NCBI RefSeq assembly: GCF_001613125.1
Contig: NZ_BDBT01000002.1
Location: 186,001 to 250,000 of the forward strand
Direction: 5' to 3'
DNA length: 64,000 nt
From: Nocardia shimofusensis NBRC 100134
GTDB lineage: Bacteria > Actinomycetota > Actinomycetes > Mycobacteriales > Mycobacteriaceae
Made by a program: the position numbers and the translations under genes. This document shows positions 8,510-16,154 of this stretch, piece by piece. The notes under the pieces are model-generated. The model was not told the origin of the DNA, searched no databases, and was given only the letters and a program-made list of their open reading frames with translations. Position 1 is the first letter of the stretch; each line of letters begins with the position of its first letter.

Positions 8510-9058
8510 ATGCACACCACCGCCACCGCCGCACGCACCGCCATCGCCGCCGCCGCGATTCTCGGCCTGGTCACCGCGTGCGGGGATCTCGGCCTCAGCA
8601 GTACCGAGCCCGGCACGCCCACCGCCGCAACACCCGTGATGGACGACCTGCTCGACCCCTGCACCGACATCCCTGACGAATGGCTCATCGAACTCGGGCT
8701 CGACCCGTCCACCGAGCAGAACATCGTCAACCCGGACAAGATCTCGTCGTGGCGGATCTGCGGATGGGAGCCTTCGGTCTTCAGCTACCGCATGGATCTG
8801 CTGTCCAGCAGCCACACCATCGACGAAACCCGCAAGAATCCCGACATCGAGATACTGCGCGAGATCACCGTAGGAACCCGGCAAGGACTCCTGAACAGAA
8901 GCAAGGTCGAAGACGGTCGATCGTGCTATGTCAATCTGCCCGCCGAGCAGGGCATGTTCGCAATCGCCGTCAGCTGGTTCGACAACAGGCCCATCGAGGA
9001 AGCCTGCGACCTCACGATCGAGCATGCCACCACCCTCGAACCGCACCTACCGAAATAG
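8510..9058 (+). CDS. DUF3558-type lipoprotein, single domain
   Basis: A 182-residue lipoprotein. The signal peptide has an Ala-rich core and a LVTAC lipobox at about residues 20-24, then a Thr/Pro-rich linker. The DUF3558 start is LLDPCTDIPDEW, followed by the conserved strand RICGWEP and a later SCYVNLPA, giving four Cys after the lipid anchor. A strong ribosome site (GGGAGGGGAC) precedes the ATG. It shares the divergent promoter region with the two-gene DUF3558 operon on the other strand and is followed after 24 bp by a helical soluble protein. DUF3558 proteins often sit beside type VII-type helical proteins in Nocardia, but no function is established. Confidence 0.8.
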   Translation: MHTTATAARTAIAAAAILGLVTACGDLGLSSTEPGTPTAATPVMDDLLDPCTDIPDEWLIELGLDPSTEQNIVNPDKISSWRICGWEPSVFSYRMDLLSSSHTIDETRKNPDIEILREITVGTRQGLLNRSKVEDGRSCYVNLPAEQGMFAIAVSWFDNRPIEEACDLTIEHATTLEPHLPK

Positions 9059-9082
9059 ACGAACACTTCCTGGGGGGACGAC

Positions 9083-9484
9083 ATGGCCGACACAGAATCA
9101 CACCTCAAGACCTGGCAGAACTTCAAAGAACAGGCCATTAACGGCGAGTTCAGAATGGACACCGAGATCGGCCAAGCCTTGTACAACCGTTGCGAAGAAC
9201 TCCGTAAGCAACTGTTGCGTATGAGAAGCAACGCCGAGCGATTGCGCTACCTAGCCGGCTACGGTGGCCTCCCCTCCGCCATCGACCTGAGAGTGAAATT
9301 CGAACAGAAGGCGACCGGCGGAGGCCTACACGACCCCAACGACAACGCCCTCGCCCGCATCGACCAGCACATCGAAATCGTCACCACCATGCGCGACGCC
9401 TACCAAGCCGCCATCGGACAGCTCCAGGCCGTCGACGAGGAGTCCAGCCGCAAGCTGACCGACCAGGGTGACGAAATCAACTGA
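9083..9484 (+). CDS. Small helical protein, possibly type VII-associated
   Basis: A 133-residue soluble protein, almost entirely predicted helix, with heptad-like stretches (RCEELRKQLLRMRSNAERLR and the MRDAYQAAIGQLQAVDEES region). It has no signal peptide. A clear ribosome site (TGGGGGGACGAC) precedes the ATG. It lies 24 bp downstream of a DUF3558 lipoprotein and is probably co-transcribed with it. The size and helical build fit the WXG100/ESX-associated proteins common in this genome, but there is no WXG motif, so the link is contextual only. I do not recognise the family. Confidence 0.6.
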   Translation: MADTESHLKTWQNFKEQAINGEFRMDTEIGQALYNRCEELRKQLLRMRSNAERLRYLAGYGGLPSAIDLRVKFEQKATGGGLHDPNDNALARIDQHIEIVTTMRDAYQAAIGQLQAVDEESSRKLTDQGDEIN

Positions 9485-9547
9485 GCAAGCGCGTTCTTCA
9501 CGCATTCACCTCCGTTCGCCCGAGCGCCGCACCCGACCAGCCGCCGC

Positions 9548-9808
9548 TCAACATATGGGCAGGTGCCAGCGTGTCAGTGCCCGGCACCCCGCGCCGAACT
9601 CCTCCACATCGCCCACCGCCCTGCCTGCGACCAAGTCCAGGTCGAACGCATCGTCCGACTGACCGGTCACCGCCGCGATCATCTGTCGGGCAGTAGACCG
9701 GATGGCCGTCTTTTCGCCGGTAACCGTCCAACGATCCACCGCAGGCACATGGATAAGCCAGCCCGAACCACAGCAGTGGACTTTCACGTAGTACTCGCGG
9801 ACAGTCAC
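9548..9808 (-). CDS. Small HicB-like or regulatory-associated protein
   Basis: An 86-residue protein. The first half (MTVREYYVKV, then GSGWLIHVPAVDRWT and a helix TARQMIAAVTG) matches the beta-beta-beta-alpha pattern of the small HicB-like proteins that often accompany XRE regulators in actinobacteria. In those proteins a longer C-terminal helix usually follows; here the protein stops after about 30 divergent residues. It starts with GTG overlapping the stop of the upstream small gene by 4 nt. Together with the XRE regulator it forms a three-gene minus-strand unit. No HicA-type partner is seen. Confidence 0.55.
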   Translation of the reverse strand: MTVREYYVKVHCCGSGWLIHVPAVDRWTVTGEKTAIRSTARQMIAAVTGQSDDAFDLDLVAGRAVGDVEEFGAGCRALTRWHLPIC

Positions 9809-10110
9809 GGCTGCCTCGTCGATTGCACCCAGGATTCGCCGATGCAGGGCAATCCGGTCATGGCAAGTGCTTCGGTGAGAGTCACCGGGGGCGGGGGTTC
9901 GGTCGGCACCCCGCCCCCGGGACGTTCGGGTGAGTCCGCCCAGTCGCGTAGCGCCGCGGCGTAGCGCTCGAGGACCAGGCGAGGCACGGCGTTGTATGGG
10001 GCGCGTGCACGGGGGAACGGTCGGCGTCGGGGCAGCGCCTCCCGCGCAGCGTCGTTCGACCCATGGTCGATTTCACTGACGGTATAGAGAGGTTGAGCAC
10101 GAAGTTGCAC
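9805..10110 (-). CDS. Small basic protein downstream of XRE regulator, start uncertain
   Basis: About 101 residues if translation begins at GTG 10110. The open frame runs further upstream but into the regulator gene. The sequence is rich in Arg and Pro, with a central helix RLVLERYAAALRDWADSP. No known domain is recognised. Evidence that it is real is the 4-nt GTGA overlap with the following HicB-like gene and the position 70 bp after the regulator stop. The start is weakly supported because no clear ribosome site is visible; a TTG near 10178 is the alternative. Confidence 0.45.
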   Translation of the reverse strand: MQLRAQPLYTVSEIDHGSNDAAREALPRRRPFPRARAPYNAVPRLVLERYAAALRDWADSPERPGGGVPTEPPPPVTLTEALAMTGLPCIGESWVQSTRQP

Positions 10111-10180
10111 GGACAGGACGGTACGAGCGTTACCGGCGGGTAATCGGAACTGGCAGTTCGGGTCGGTTCCGGCGATCAAG

Positions 10181-11380
10181 TCAGACCGGTAGACCGATGC
10201 GCAGGGCGAGCTGCGACGCCTGTGTTGCAACGGACCCACGACCGCGCTGCACCACCGATCGCAGGACTGTGTGCGCACTGCTTCGGTACCGAAGATCCTC
10301 CGGCGCTTGCCGTTCAACGGCGGCGATCAAAGCAAGGGCCCGGGGAAGGTCGCGCCGCTGTTCGTAGCCTTTGGCTTGGTCGATCAGGAAGGCGACCCTC
10401 CTCTCGATCGACGGCGATCGGCCGAGGTCCACCCCTTCGGCAATACGCAACCCCTCGACCGCTTCACCGGCCTCGATCTCGACTCCAACCGCGTACATCG
10501 CGACATTGGTCGGGCCGAATGCGGTCCATAATGCGTTGCATTCACCGGTACTCGCTGCCAGCGGGGCGGCCTGACGGATCCGTTCCCGCGCAGTCCAAGG
10601 GTCGTTGTTTCGCGCGGCTGCTATAGCTTCGACAAGCATCAGAGCTCCGCAGAGGGCGTTTGCTCTGGCATCTCCTCCGTGCTGGAGCGGCTGAAGACCA
10701 GCGGCGGCTTCGGCAGCCAAGTCCTGTGCCGCTTCGGGGGTTTCGCCGGCGAGGAGGACCTGAGCCATATTCCACTGCGCGGCGGCTGTCCGCAGCGCGT
10801 CCGCGCTCTCTTCGGCATATCTGAGCGCGCGGTCAGCAGCTAGCAAGGAAAGATCGAGGCGACCAACGCGTTTGGCTACGGTCCGCAGCAGGCAGTAGAG
10901 ATCGGATGCGCACAACTGCACCGGACTGTCAGGATGCGCCCGCACTGCTCGCATCGTCGTCTCCACGTCGACGATCAGTGCAGGCAGGCATGCCGTCAGA
11001 TGGCTGTAGCGGTGCGGCGACATCTGCCACGTGCGCCAGGCATCCTCGACCCGTCGGCGCAACTCCGCCGGATCCACCGGCCTCGCGCTGCGCTCGATCG
11101 GGCTCGTGAGCGCACGGCACAGCACCTCACCCGCCGCTGTCCTGCTCGGTCGGACATCAGGCTCCGCCTCCTTGCCGATCAGCTGACCGACCGGAACTCT
11201 CAGCACCTCGGCCAACAGGGTCAGCACCGCGATCGTAGGAACCTTCTGGCCACGCTCGATCTGGTACAGGTAGTCTGGCGTGATTCCGGCGAGGCCCGCC
11301 ACAACCGCTTTCGTTCGCCGGGATGCTTGGCGGTAGAACTGGACTCGTTCCCCGATCTGCCGCGCCAAGCTGTCACTCAT
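10181..11380 (-). CDS. XRE-family regulator with C-terminal helical repeats
   Basis: A 399-residue protein. The N-terminal helix-turn-helix spans about residues 8-65 (GERVQFYRQASRRTKAVVAG, then ITPDYLYQIERGQKVPTIAV). The remainder is an all-helical, Ala-rich region that resembles TPR-like repeats (blocks such as LSLLAADRALRYAEESADAL and RTAAAQWNMAQVLLAGETPE). This architecture is common in actinobacterial XRE regulators that bind small effectors or partner proteins. ATG 11380 was chosen over the longer open frame because it begins the conserved helix and follows GAGGGGCAACAC. It is divergent from a HAD hydrolase gene across 93 bp, a frequent pairing, and is followed by two small genes on its own strand. 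Confidence 0.8.
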   Translation of the reverse strand: MSDSLARQIGERVQFYRQASRRTKAVVAGLAGITPDYLYQIERGQKVPTIAVLTLLAEVLRVPVGQLIGKEAEPDVRPSRTAAGEVLCRALTSPIERSARPVDPAELRRRVEDAWRTWQMSPHRYSHLTACLPALIVDVETTMRAVRAHPDSPVQLCASDLYCLLRTVAKRVGRLDLSLLAADRALRYAEESADALRTAAAQWNMAQVLLAGETPEAAQDLAAEAAAGLQPLQHGGDARANALCGALMLVEAIAAARNNDPWTARERIRQAAPLAASTGECNALWTAFGPTNVAMYAVGVEIEAGEAVEGLRIAEGVDLGRSPSIERRVAFLIDQAKGYEQRRDLPRALALIAAVERQAPEDLRYRSSAHTVLRSVVQRGRGSVATQASQLALRIGLPV

Positions 11381-11473
11381 GTGTTGCCCCTCGATCCCGA
11401 TCGTCATCCATGACCTGTCGGAAGAACCGTCGACTCGCCCTCCACCGGCCGACTCGCTGGCACACTGTCGACC

Positions 11474-12208
11474 ATGCCCCCCGTCGACGCCGGTCGCATC
11501 ATACGACCCCTTCTCGTGCTCTGGGATATAGACCACACGCTCATCGAGTCCCGCGGCGTCGGCCTCGCGATCTACCGGCGTGCGTTCCTGAGCGCGTTCG
11601 GAAAACCTCTCGGCGAGCTGGCGGAGGTGGCCGGACGGACAGAGCTCGACATCATGGCTGAAACGTTGCGCATCAACGGGATACGACCCGACGTCACCGC
11701 TCTGAAAGTTCTGGCCACGGAGCTGATCGATGGATACGAGAAGGCTCGCGCGGAGCTGGCGAGCACAGGCCGGCCGCTACCTGGAGCGAGGGAATCCGTC
11801 GAAATGCTTGCCTCTCGGGCCGGCGTCCACCAAGCGGTGCTGACCGGGAACCTGCGACAAGTGGCGCGCATCAAGCTCGAGGTCTTCGACCTGCACACCC
11901 ATCTCGACCTGGGGGCAAGTGCCTACGGGGACGACCATCGCGAACGATCCCGACTGGTGACCATTGCACAGGAACGCGCATCGGCACGGTATGAATCTAC
12001 CTTCGGAGTTGGGGATATCGTCCTTGTCGGAGACACCCCGAACGATGTCGCGGCGGCACAGACGGCCGGGGTGCGAGTGGTCGCGGTGGCGAGCGGCAAA
12101 AGCAGCGTCGCGGAGCTGCGCGCTGCCGGCGCGGGGGCCGTCGTTTCCGACCTCACCGATTCTGCACGTGTCTGTCATTTGATCCAGGGCGAGCTCAACG
12201 ATAGTTGA
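11474..12208 (+). CDS. HAD-family hydrolase
   Basis: A 244-residue HAD hydrolase. Motif I is LWDIDHTLIES, with the catalytic Asp pair at about residues 18 and 20 (an H replaces the usual G after the second Asp). Motif II is QAVLTGN, motif IV VGDTPNDVAAA. A helical cap covers about residues 35-110. Candidate activities are phosphoglycolate-like or sugar phosphatase. It shares a short intergenic region with the XRE/TPR regulator, suggesting that the regulator controls it. The ATG lies next to GTCGACC without a clear ribosome site. The 3' end overlaps a convergent small ORF by 14 bp. Confidence 0.8.
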   Translation: MPPVDAGRIIRPLLVLWDIDHTLIESRGVGLAIYRRAFLSAFGKPLGELAEVAGRTELDIMAETLRINGIRPDVTALKVLATELIDGYEKARAELASTGRPLPGARESVEMLASRAGVHQAVLTGNLRQVARIKLEVFDLHTHLDLGASAYGDDHRERSRLVTIAQERASARYESTFGVGDIVLVGDTPNDVAAAQTAGVRVVAVASGKSSVAELRAAGAGAVVSDLTDSARVCHLIQGELNDS

Positions 12209-12335
12209 TTTCCCGGAGAGCCGATTCGACCGCGACCACGACGGATGGGACCGCAGTCACCAGGATGCCGAAGATGCGCACCCGCTGTTTCCACTTCGCC
12301 ACATGCTCGGCTTCGGCGCTCAGCTCAGCCTCCAT
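12195..12335 (-). CDS. Predicted 46-residue single-span membrane peptide
   Basis: An ORF too short for most gene finders, read on the minus strand just after the YbaB-like gene. It has an acidic/helical N-terminus (MEAELSAEAEHVAKWKQRV), one hydrophobic segment (IFGILVTAVPSVVVAV), and a short polar tail ending REINYR. The start ATG follows the YbaB stop by only a few bases, so it could be translated by re-initiation; no independent ribosome site is visible. It runs 14 bp into the 3' end of the convergent HAD gene. Function unknown. Confidence 0.4.
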   Translation of the reverse strand: MEAELSAEAEHVAKWKQRVRIFGILVTAVPSVVVAVESALREINYR

Positions 12336-12339
12336 CAAG

Positions 12340-12759
12340 TCATCGGAACCACGACTGGTTTCGCCGTGTGTTGAGCTCGATCAACTCCTCCTCGGTGAGC
12401 TCCTCCTCCCGCGCCATCCGTGGCTTCAGCGACTGCTGATGAGGTCGTTCGGAGGCATCATCGATAGAGTCGATGATCGCAGCAATGCGCGGATCGGCAC
12501 TGATCTCGGCAATCCGATCACGGACGTTTGCCCGCGCGACTTCGAGAGCTTCACCCGCCAGCCTCGTAATCAGGTCACCGAGTTCGGCCCCATACGGAGT
12601 GACCGTGTCGTCGATTCGCACAGCCTTCAACGTCCCATCAGCAACAACGTCGACAGCGACGCCGTACCGGGCGACTGTTGCCTTATCGCTCAGCAGTGCC
12701 TTTCGAGCCTGTCCCATACGGCTCGTGATCGGATCCACGCCACTGCGCTCCGACTGCAT
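12340..12759 (-). CDS. YbaB/EbfC-like nucleoid-associated protein linked to type VII genes
   Basis: A 139-residue protein. The pattern is that of the YbaB/EbfC fold: an N-terminal helix (ITSRMGQARKALLSDKATV), a strand pair with a conserved G (VAVDVVADGTLKAVRID) and a long helix (ELGDLITRLAGEALEVARANV). The C-terminus is acidic and unlike bacterial YbaB proteins. In mycolic-acid actinomycetes such proteins often sit beside ESX/WXG100 genes (EspL-like context). The ATG at 12759 has a G-rich ribosome site (GGGGGCC) and replaces a longer spurious start. It is divergent from the WXG pair across 67 bp, so both sides probably share a promoter region. Confidence 0.65.
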   Translation of the reverse strand: MQSERSGVDPITSRMGQARKALLSDKATVARYGVAVDVVADGTLKAVRIDDTVTPYGAELGDLITRLAGEALEVARANVRDRIAEISADPRIAAIIDSIDDASERPHQQSLKPRMAREEELTEEELIELNTRRNQSWFR

Positions 12760-12826
12760 CTGTTGGCCCCCATCTCTGTACAGATCGGGTGTTAGCCTAT
12801 CCGCAAGTACGCCGGGGAGGGGAACG

Positions 12827-13156
12827 ATGAGCGACGAACTGTACGTCGACCAAGCTGCCATCGAAGGAATGATCGGGGTTCTCACGACCTCGCAGCAGAC
12901 GCTCGACACCATCCCGACACAGAGCTTCTTCCGTGCCATTGAAACAGCCTTGCCCGGCTCTGGCTTGGGTCACTCCTACATGAAGGCCGGCTGGCGCGCC
13001 GGAGCGAGCGCACGCGGGGTGGGTGGCCAACTCGAGGAGATCAACAATGCAGCCGTGGCCAGCTTGAACGAATACAAAGAGCAGCAACAGCGGCAGGCGA
13101 CGAGCACCGAAGACCTTGCGGACACGGAAGTGATGAGAGAGGCCGGACAGAGATGA
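12827..13156 (+). CDS. WXG100-like/ESX-associated helical protein
   Basis: A 109-residue protein with no signal peptide. It has two predicted helices separated by a Gly/Ser turn (LPGSGLGHSYMKAGWRAGAS) and a polar C-terminus. Size, helical hairpin form and position directly before a WXG-domain protein fit the small partner of a type VII secretion pair. The ATG follows a strong ribosome site (GGGGAGGGGAACG). It overlaps the next gene by 4 nt (GATGAG around 13153), so the two products are likely made together and may form a heterodimer for export. Confidence 0.65.
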   Translation: MSDELYVDQAAIEGMIGVLTTSQQTLDTIPTQSFFRAIETALPGSGLGHSYMKAGWRAGASARGVGGQLEEINNAAVASLNEYKEQQQRQATSTEDLADTEVMREAGQR

Positions 13157-14382
13157 GTTGGATGCCTCCGACAAAATCTCAGGTCCGCCAATGGAATTTC
13201 GATTCTCTGATCGAGCAAGGCAGCGAATGGAGCCGAGCGGCGCAGACCGTAGCCGATCAACACGCCGTCATCAGCAGGCAGTTGGCCGACTCGCCCGGTT
13301 TTTGGCGGGGCTCCGCAGGCGATGCGATGCGCGTGAAGAGCGAAGAGGCCAAGTCGTCGTTGTCGAAGGTGGTCGAGGCGCTCGAAAATGCGGGACCAGC
13401 AACATCCCAGGCCGTCCACGCTTTGGGCTATGCCAAATCGGCTGCAGTAAACACTATCCAAGCGGCCGAGGACGAGCGGTACACCGTCGATGAAACCGGT
13501 TTCGTCACCTATGACGTGTCCGTGCTGGCTTGGATGATCGAGGAAAAAGGCCTCGCAATGCACGTAGCTCAGGCAATTCTGAAACAGGGCGCACGACTAC
13601 ATCAGGAGGCGATCGTCAAGGCCCTGCGAGAAGCCGGTGATGCCACGGCGTCTGCGCGTGAGGCTATCGGTCGAATATTCGCAGATGTCCCCATACCTCC
13701 CGATGCGGAACTCGATGCGATCATCAACAACTACCAGGTCGAGCCCGATCCGGAAGGGCTGGTCGATTGGCCGGACGGCGATCTGCTGGAACAGCTACGA
13801 AAGATCCCTTGGCTCGGCGAGAATATTCCGCAGGAGAAGGTGACTGTGAGCGAAGCCGCCATGCTCGATCGCTTGAGCCTACTCGACCAGGCAAAGTTCT
13901 TCATGATTCAAAAAGACGCCAAGGCTGCTTGCGAGGAACTCTATCCCGATACCTACATCAACCGGGACGGGGATGAGGTGAAGGACACTCAGGACAACCA
14001 TGCCGACGCCTTCCGCCATGCCTACTGGAACGCCCGTATGACTCAGGAATTCGGCGAAGAGTGGACCACAGAATATGCCTCGAAACACGAAGGCAGAGCC
14101 GACAATGCCGCTGTTCGCGAGGCAATGGACCTCTACAATAACGAACTCGGCCGCAAGATCGCCACAGCCAATCCCGACGCGAGCCCAGAGGAACTACAGG
14201 ACCTTGTCAAAGATGCTGTCGACAACGGCGATACAGTGATCATCGACGAGAGCCAGAAGCTGAACTGGACAAACCAAGTGACGCCCGACCAAGATGTGAA
14301 TTCGGATGCGTATGACGACAACCGGGAAAAGCTGTACCTTCCCGGTGCGCCGACATCGGATAACCGGCCATCGCCCAAATGA
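13153..14382 (+). CDS. WXG-domain protein with C-terminal toxin-like domain
   Basis: A 409-residue protein. Residues 1-110 form a WXG100-type helical hairpin with the turn FWRGSAGDAM at about 50-59. Residues 110-250 are a helical linker. The C-terminal region from about 275 carries the conserved block DNHADAFRHAYWNARMTQEF and a following KHEGRADN, a His-rich pattern resembling the DUF6973 family found at the C-termini of secreted and polymorphic-toxin proteins. I infer a type VII-exported effector or toxin; the biochemical activity is unknown. It is coupled to the small WXG-like gene upstream, and a lipoprotein gene starts 37 bp downstream, the usual place for an immunity gene. Confidence 0.7.
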   Translation: MSWMPPTKSQVRQWNFDSLIEQGSEWSRAAQTVADQHAVISRQLADSPGFWRGSAGDAMRVKSEEAKSSLSKVVEALENAGPATSQAVHALGYAKSAAVNTIQAAEDERYTVDETGFVTYDVSVLAWMIEEKGLAMHVAQAILKQGARLHQEAIVKALREAGDATASAREAIGRIFADVPIPPDAELDAIINNYQVEPDPEGLVDWPDGDLLEQLRKIPWLGENIPQEKVTVSEAAMLDRLSLLDQAKFFMIQKDAKAACEELYPDTYINRDGDEVKDTQDNHADAFRHAYWNARMTQEFGEEWTTEYASKHEGRADNAAVREAMDLYNNELGRKIATANPDASPEELQDLVKDAVDNGDTVIIDESQKLNWTNQVTPDQDVNSDAYDDNREKLYLPGAPTSDNRPSPK

Positions 14383-14419
14383 GTCCCCACGACGAGGGAC
14401 GAGAGGATCCGCGCAAGTC

Positions 14420-14941
14420 ATGATCGGAAATATTGTAGGCCGCTTGGTCGGCACGGCGGCCTGGATTGCGCTTGTCGCAGCTTCTGCAGCGTGCGGCCTT
14501 CCCTTCGGTGGTGACCGGATAACGATCGTCGATGAGCCGCCGGCCTTCGCGGCAGCGTTCGACCGACTGTGCGATGGCTCCGGGGTGACGCAATTAGGTG
14601 ATGTGATCGCGAACTCTGGTGTCGCTATTGGCGATTGGGACCGCTGGTACAGCTTCTCCGGCCCTTTCTCCGAGGAGAAAGCCAATGCTACGCTTGGGGT
14701 TGACGATGCCACCTGGGATGGTTACACCGATGACGAGCATGTGAAGACCGAAATCTTCGTGCGCGAAGGTCGTGTCGTGTACGCATTCACGAACTACATG
14801 CGAGCCGGACACAGCTTCGATCCCACTGTGAATTACGGGAATTACGCCACTCCCGACTCGATCGTAACGTCGCAGCTGCATACGGGAACGCTGGTCGGAG
14901 AACCGGACATTTGCCGTGCAGAAGTCCGGGGCGTGGAATAG
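14420..14941 (+). CDS. Lipoprotein, candidate immunity protein for the WXG toxin
   Basis: A 173-residue predicted lipoprotein. After a hydrophobic signal there is SAACG at about residues 24-28 as the lipobox. The mature part is acidic and rich in aromatic residues, and keeps only two cysteines (CDGSG and DICRAE). No known domain is recognised. The frame is open for a further 114 nt upstream, inside the toxin gene, but only the ATG at 14420 begins a signal peptide, and AGAGGA precedes it. An exported, membrane-anchored protein encoded directly after an exported effector is typical of immunity proteins that act outside the membrane. This role is inferred from position only. Confidence 0.65.
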   Translation: MIGNIVGRLVGTAAWIALVAASAACGLPFGGDRITIVDEPPAFAAAFDRLCDGSGVTQLGDVIANSGVAIGDWDRWYSFSGPFSEEKANATLGVDDATWDGYTDDEHVKTEIFVREGRVVYAFTNYMRAGHSFDPTVNYGNYATPDSIVTSQLHTGTLVGEPDICRAEVRGVE

Positions 14942-15117
14942 TCGGGCAAGCCTGTGTAGAAGCCGCCGAAGCATGTTCGTGTGCCATCCATTTCGGCGAT
15001 GATGACACCACCGCCCTCATGGGTGCACTGGGACTCGGTCACCGCGCCGGCGCGACCAGCCGAAGCGGTGATCGCGACGAGTGCGCCCAAGGCGGCGAGA
15101 ACCAACCTGATCAGCAT
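14842..15117 (-). CDS. Small secreted protein overlapping the lipoprotein gene on the opposite strand
   Basis: A 91-residue ORF with a clear Sec signal peptide (MLIRLVLAALGALVAITASA, then GRAGA) and a mature part carrying four Cys (QCTHEGG, TRTCFGG and VCSC). The ATG at 15117 follows GAGG at short spacing. The last 100 bp are antisense to the 3' end of the candidate immunity lipoprotein, so either the annotated 3' end reads through into non-conserved sequence or the overlap is genuine. The N-terminal 55 residues look like a real exported cysteine-containing peptide. Confidence 0.5.
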   Translation of the reverse strand: MLIRLVLAALGALVAITASAGRAGAVTESQCTHEGGGVIIAEMDGTRTCFGGFYTGLPDYSTPRTSARQMSGSPTSVPVCSCDVTIESGVA

Positions 15118-15153
15118 AAACCTCAAGATTCATCCTTCCACCTGGTCGAGTAG

Positions 15154-15309
15154 TCATCGGAAACGCGGTCTCCACTGTCCGCCGGCCGCCATCGCCGGAG
15201 AGCCTCGGCCACCCGCACGAGGACTGCGGGCGACACCCGAGGAACCGGCTTCGGCCGAGCTGATCTCGGTATGCGCTGCGGCAGCATGGTTCTCCTCAAT
15301 CGTTGTCAT
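15154..15309 (-). CDS. Hypothetical 51-residue protein
   Basis: A short ORF starting MTTIEENHAAAAHTEISSAE, with AGGA about 7 nt before the ATG, and a Gly/Arg-rich end. No domain or signal peptide is present. It lies 37 bp upstream of the small secreted protein on the same strand and may share its transcript. Support is limited to the ribosome site and the non-random N-terminus. Confidence 0.3.
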   Translation of the reverse strand: MTTIEENHAAAAHTEISSAEAGSSGVARSPRAGGRGSPAMAAGGQWRPRFR

Positions 15310-15488
15310 GATCGGTCCTGGGCGCGACGGAGAAACTCGAGCGCCGTTCGCTTTCGCGGGCACGGCGGCTCACAGGCTTCGTGGATGACGACGATCCCGT
15401 TCGCCTGCGCCGCATCAATCTGCAGAACGGTGGCGTCCTCACACCCCTCTCCCACGGGACGATTCCGACCAACCGAAAGGAAATTGAG

Positions 15489-16022
15489 GTGCGACTTCCC
15501 ATTGCCCTGCTCGGAGCAGTAGCGATGTCGATGACCCTGGCCCTCACAGGATGCCGGGCAAACGATTCCGAACCCAGCGCTGCCACCTGCCCATCACAGG
15601 TTTTCGACCTCCAGAGCACCGAAACACCACTCGGACCTCCCAAGGAGTTGATCAGAGTCTTCAACCAAGCCGTGGACCAGCAAGTCCCGGTTACGACCCT
15701 GGCCGAGATGACGAGCAGCGCCGGATGGTCATCCAACTGGGACCGAGTAATCTTCATAGCCTCCGCCATGACGGATGCACACCTGAAGAGAGAGTCCGGG
15801 ACGGACCTCACATTGGCATGCTTCGATGGACTGCCGGGGCGAAGCAGCAACTCCGATCTTGTCAGCCCACACGCCACCGTGTTCCTGTCTGATGGCAAGC
15901 CTGTGCAGGCCGTCTGGTGGTCGGGACAGAATCCCAGCCTGGACTTCGGCGGGCAAAGCTTCCTGACCCCGGAAACGGTATTCCGCTACAACCCGAATCG
16001 TCGTGTCATGGAGGCCGAATAG
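15489..16022 (+). CDS. Lipoprotein, paralogue of the one at 16570
   Basis: A 177-residue lipoprotein starting at GTG 15489 after GAAAGGAAATTGAG; the longer ATG-led frame lacks a signal. The signal peptide ends in the lipobox ALTGC. The mature domain contains CPSQVFDL, then TSSAGWSSNWDRVIFIASAMT, LACFDGLPG and GKPVQAVWW. These blocks recur nearly unchanged in the lipoprotein gene 550 bp downstream, showing a recent duplication. Two Cys (CPS and ACF) probably form a disulfide. Function unknown; it is surface-exposed. Confidence 0.75.
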   Translation: MRLPIALLGAVAMSMTLALTGCRANDSEPSAATCPSQVFDLQSTETPLGPPKELIRVFNQAVDQQVPVTTLAEMTSSAGWSSNWDRVIFIASAMTDAHLKRESGTDLTLACFDGLPGRSSNSDLVSPHATVFLSDGKPVQAVWWSGQNPSLDFGGQSFLTPETVFRYNPNRRVMEAE

Positions 16023-16154
16023 AAGCGACGCGAACCACGTCGGGAGGTATGGCCGCACAGCCCGGTGGGACTTCGGTTCATGCCGCGCCGGGCCCCACGA
16101 CCGGCGATGCATTCCGCCCCTCCATAGTCGGTGACGACAGACCGAGATCCGCAC

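Noticed and set aside
9805-10317. Long form (170 codons) of the small gene after the XRE regulator
   Set aside because: It would overlap the regulator gene by more than 130 bp; a GTG or TTG start after the regulator stop is more reasonable.
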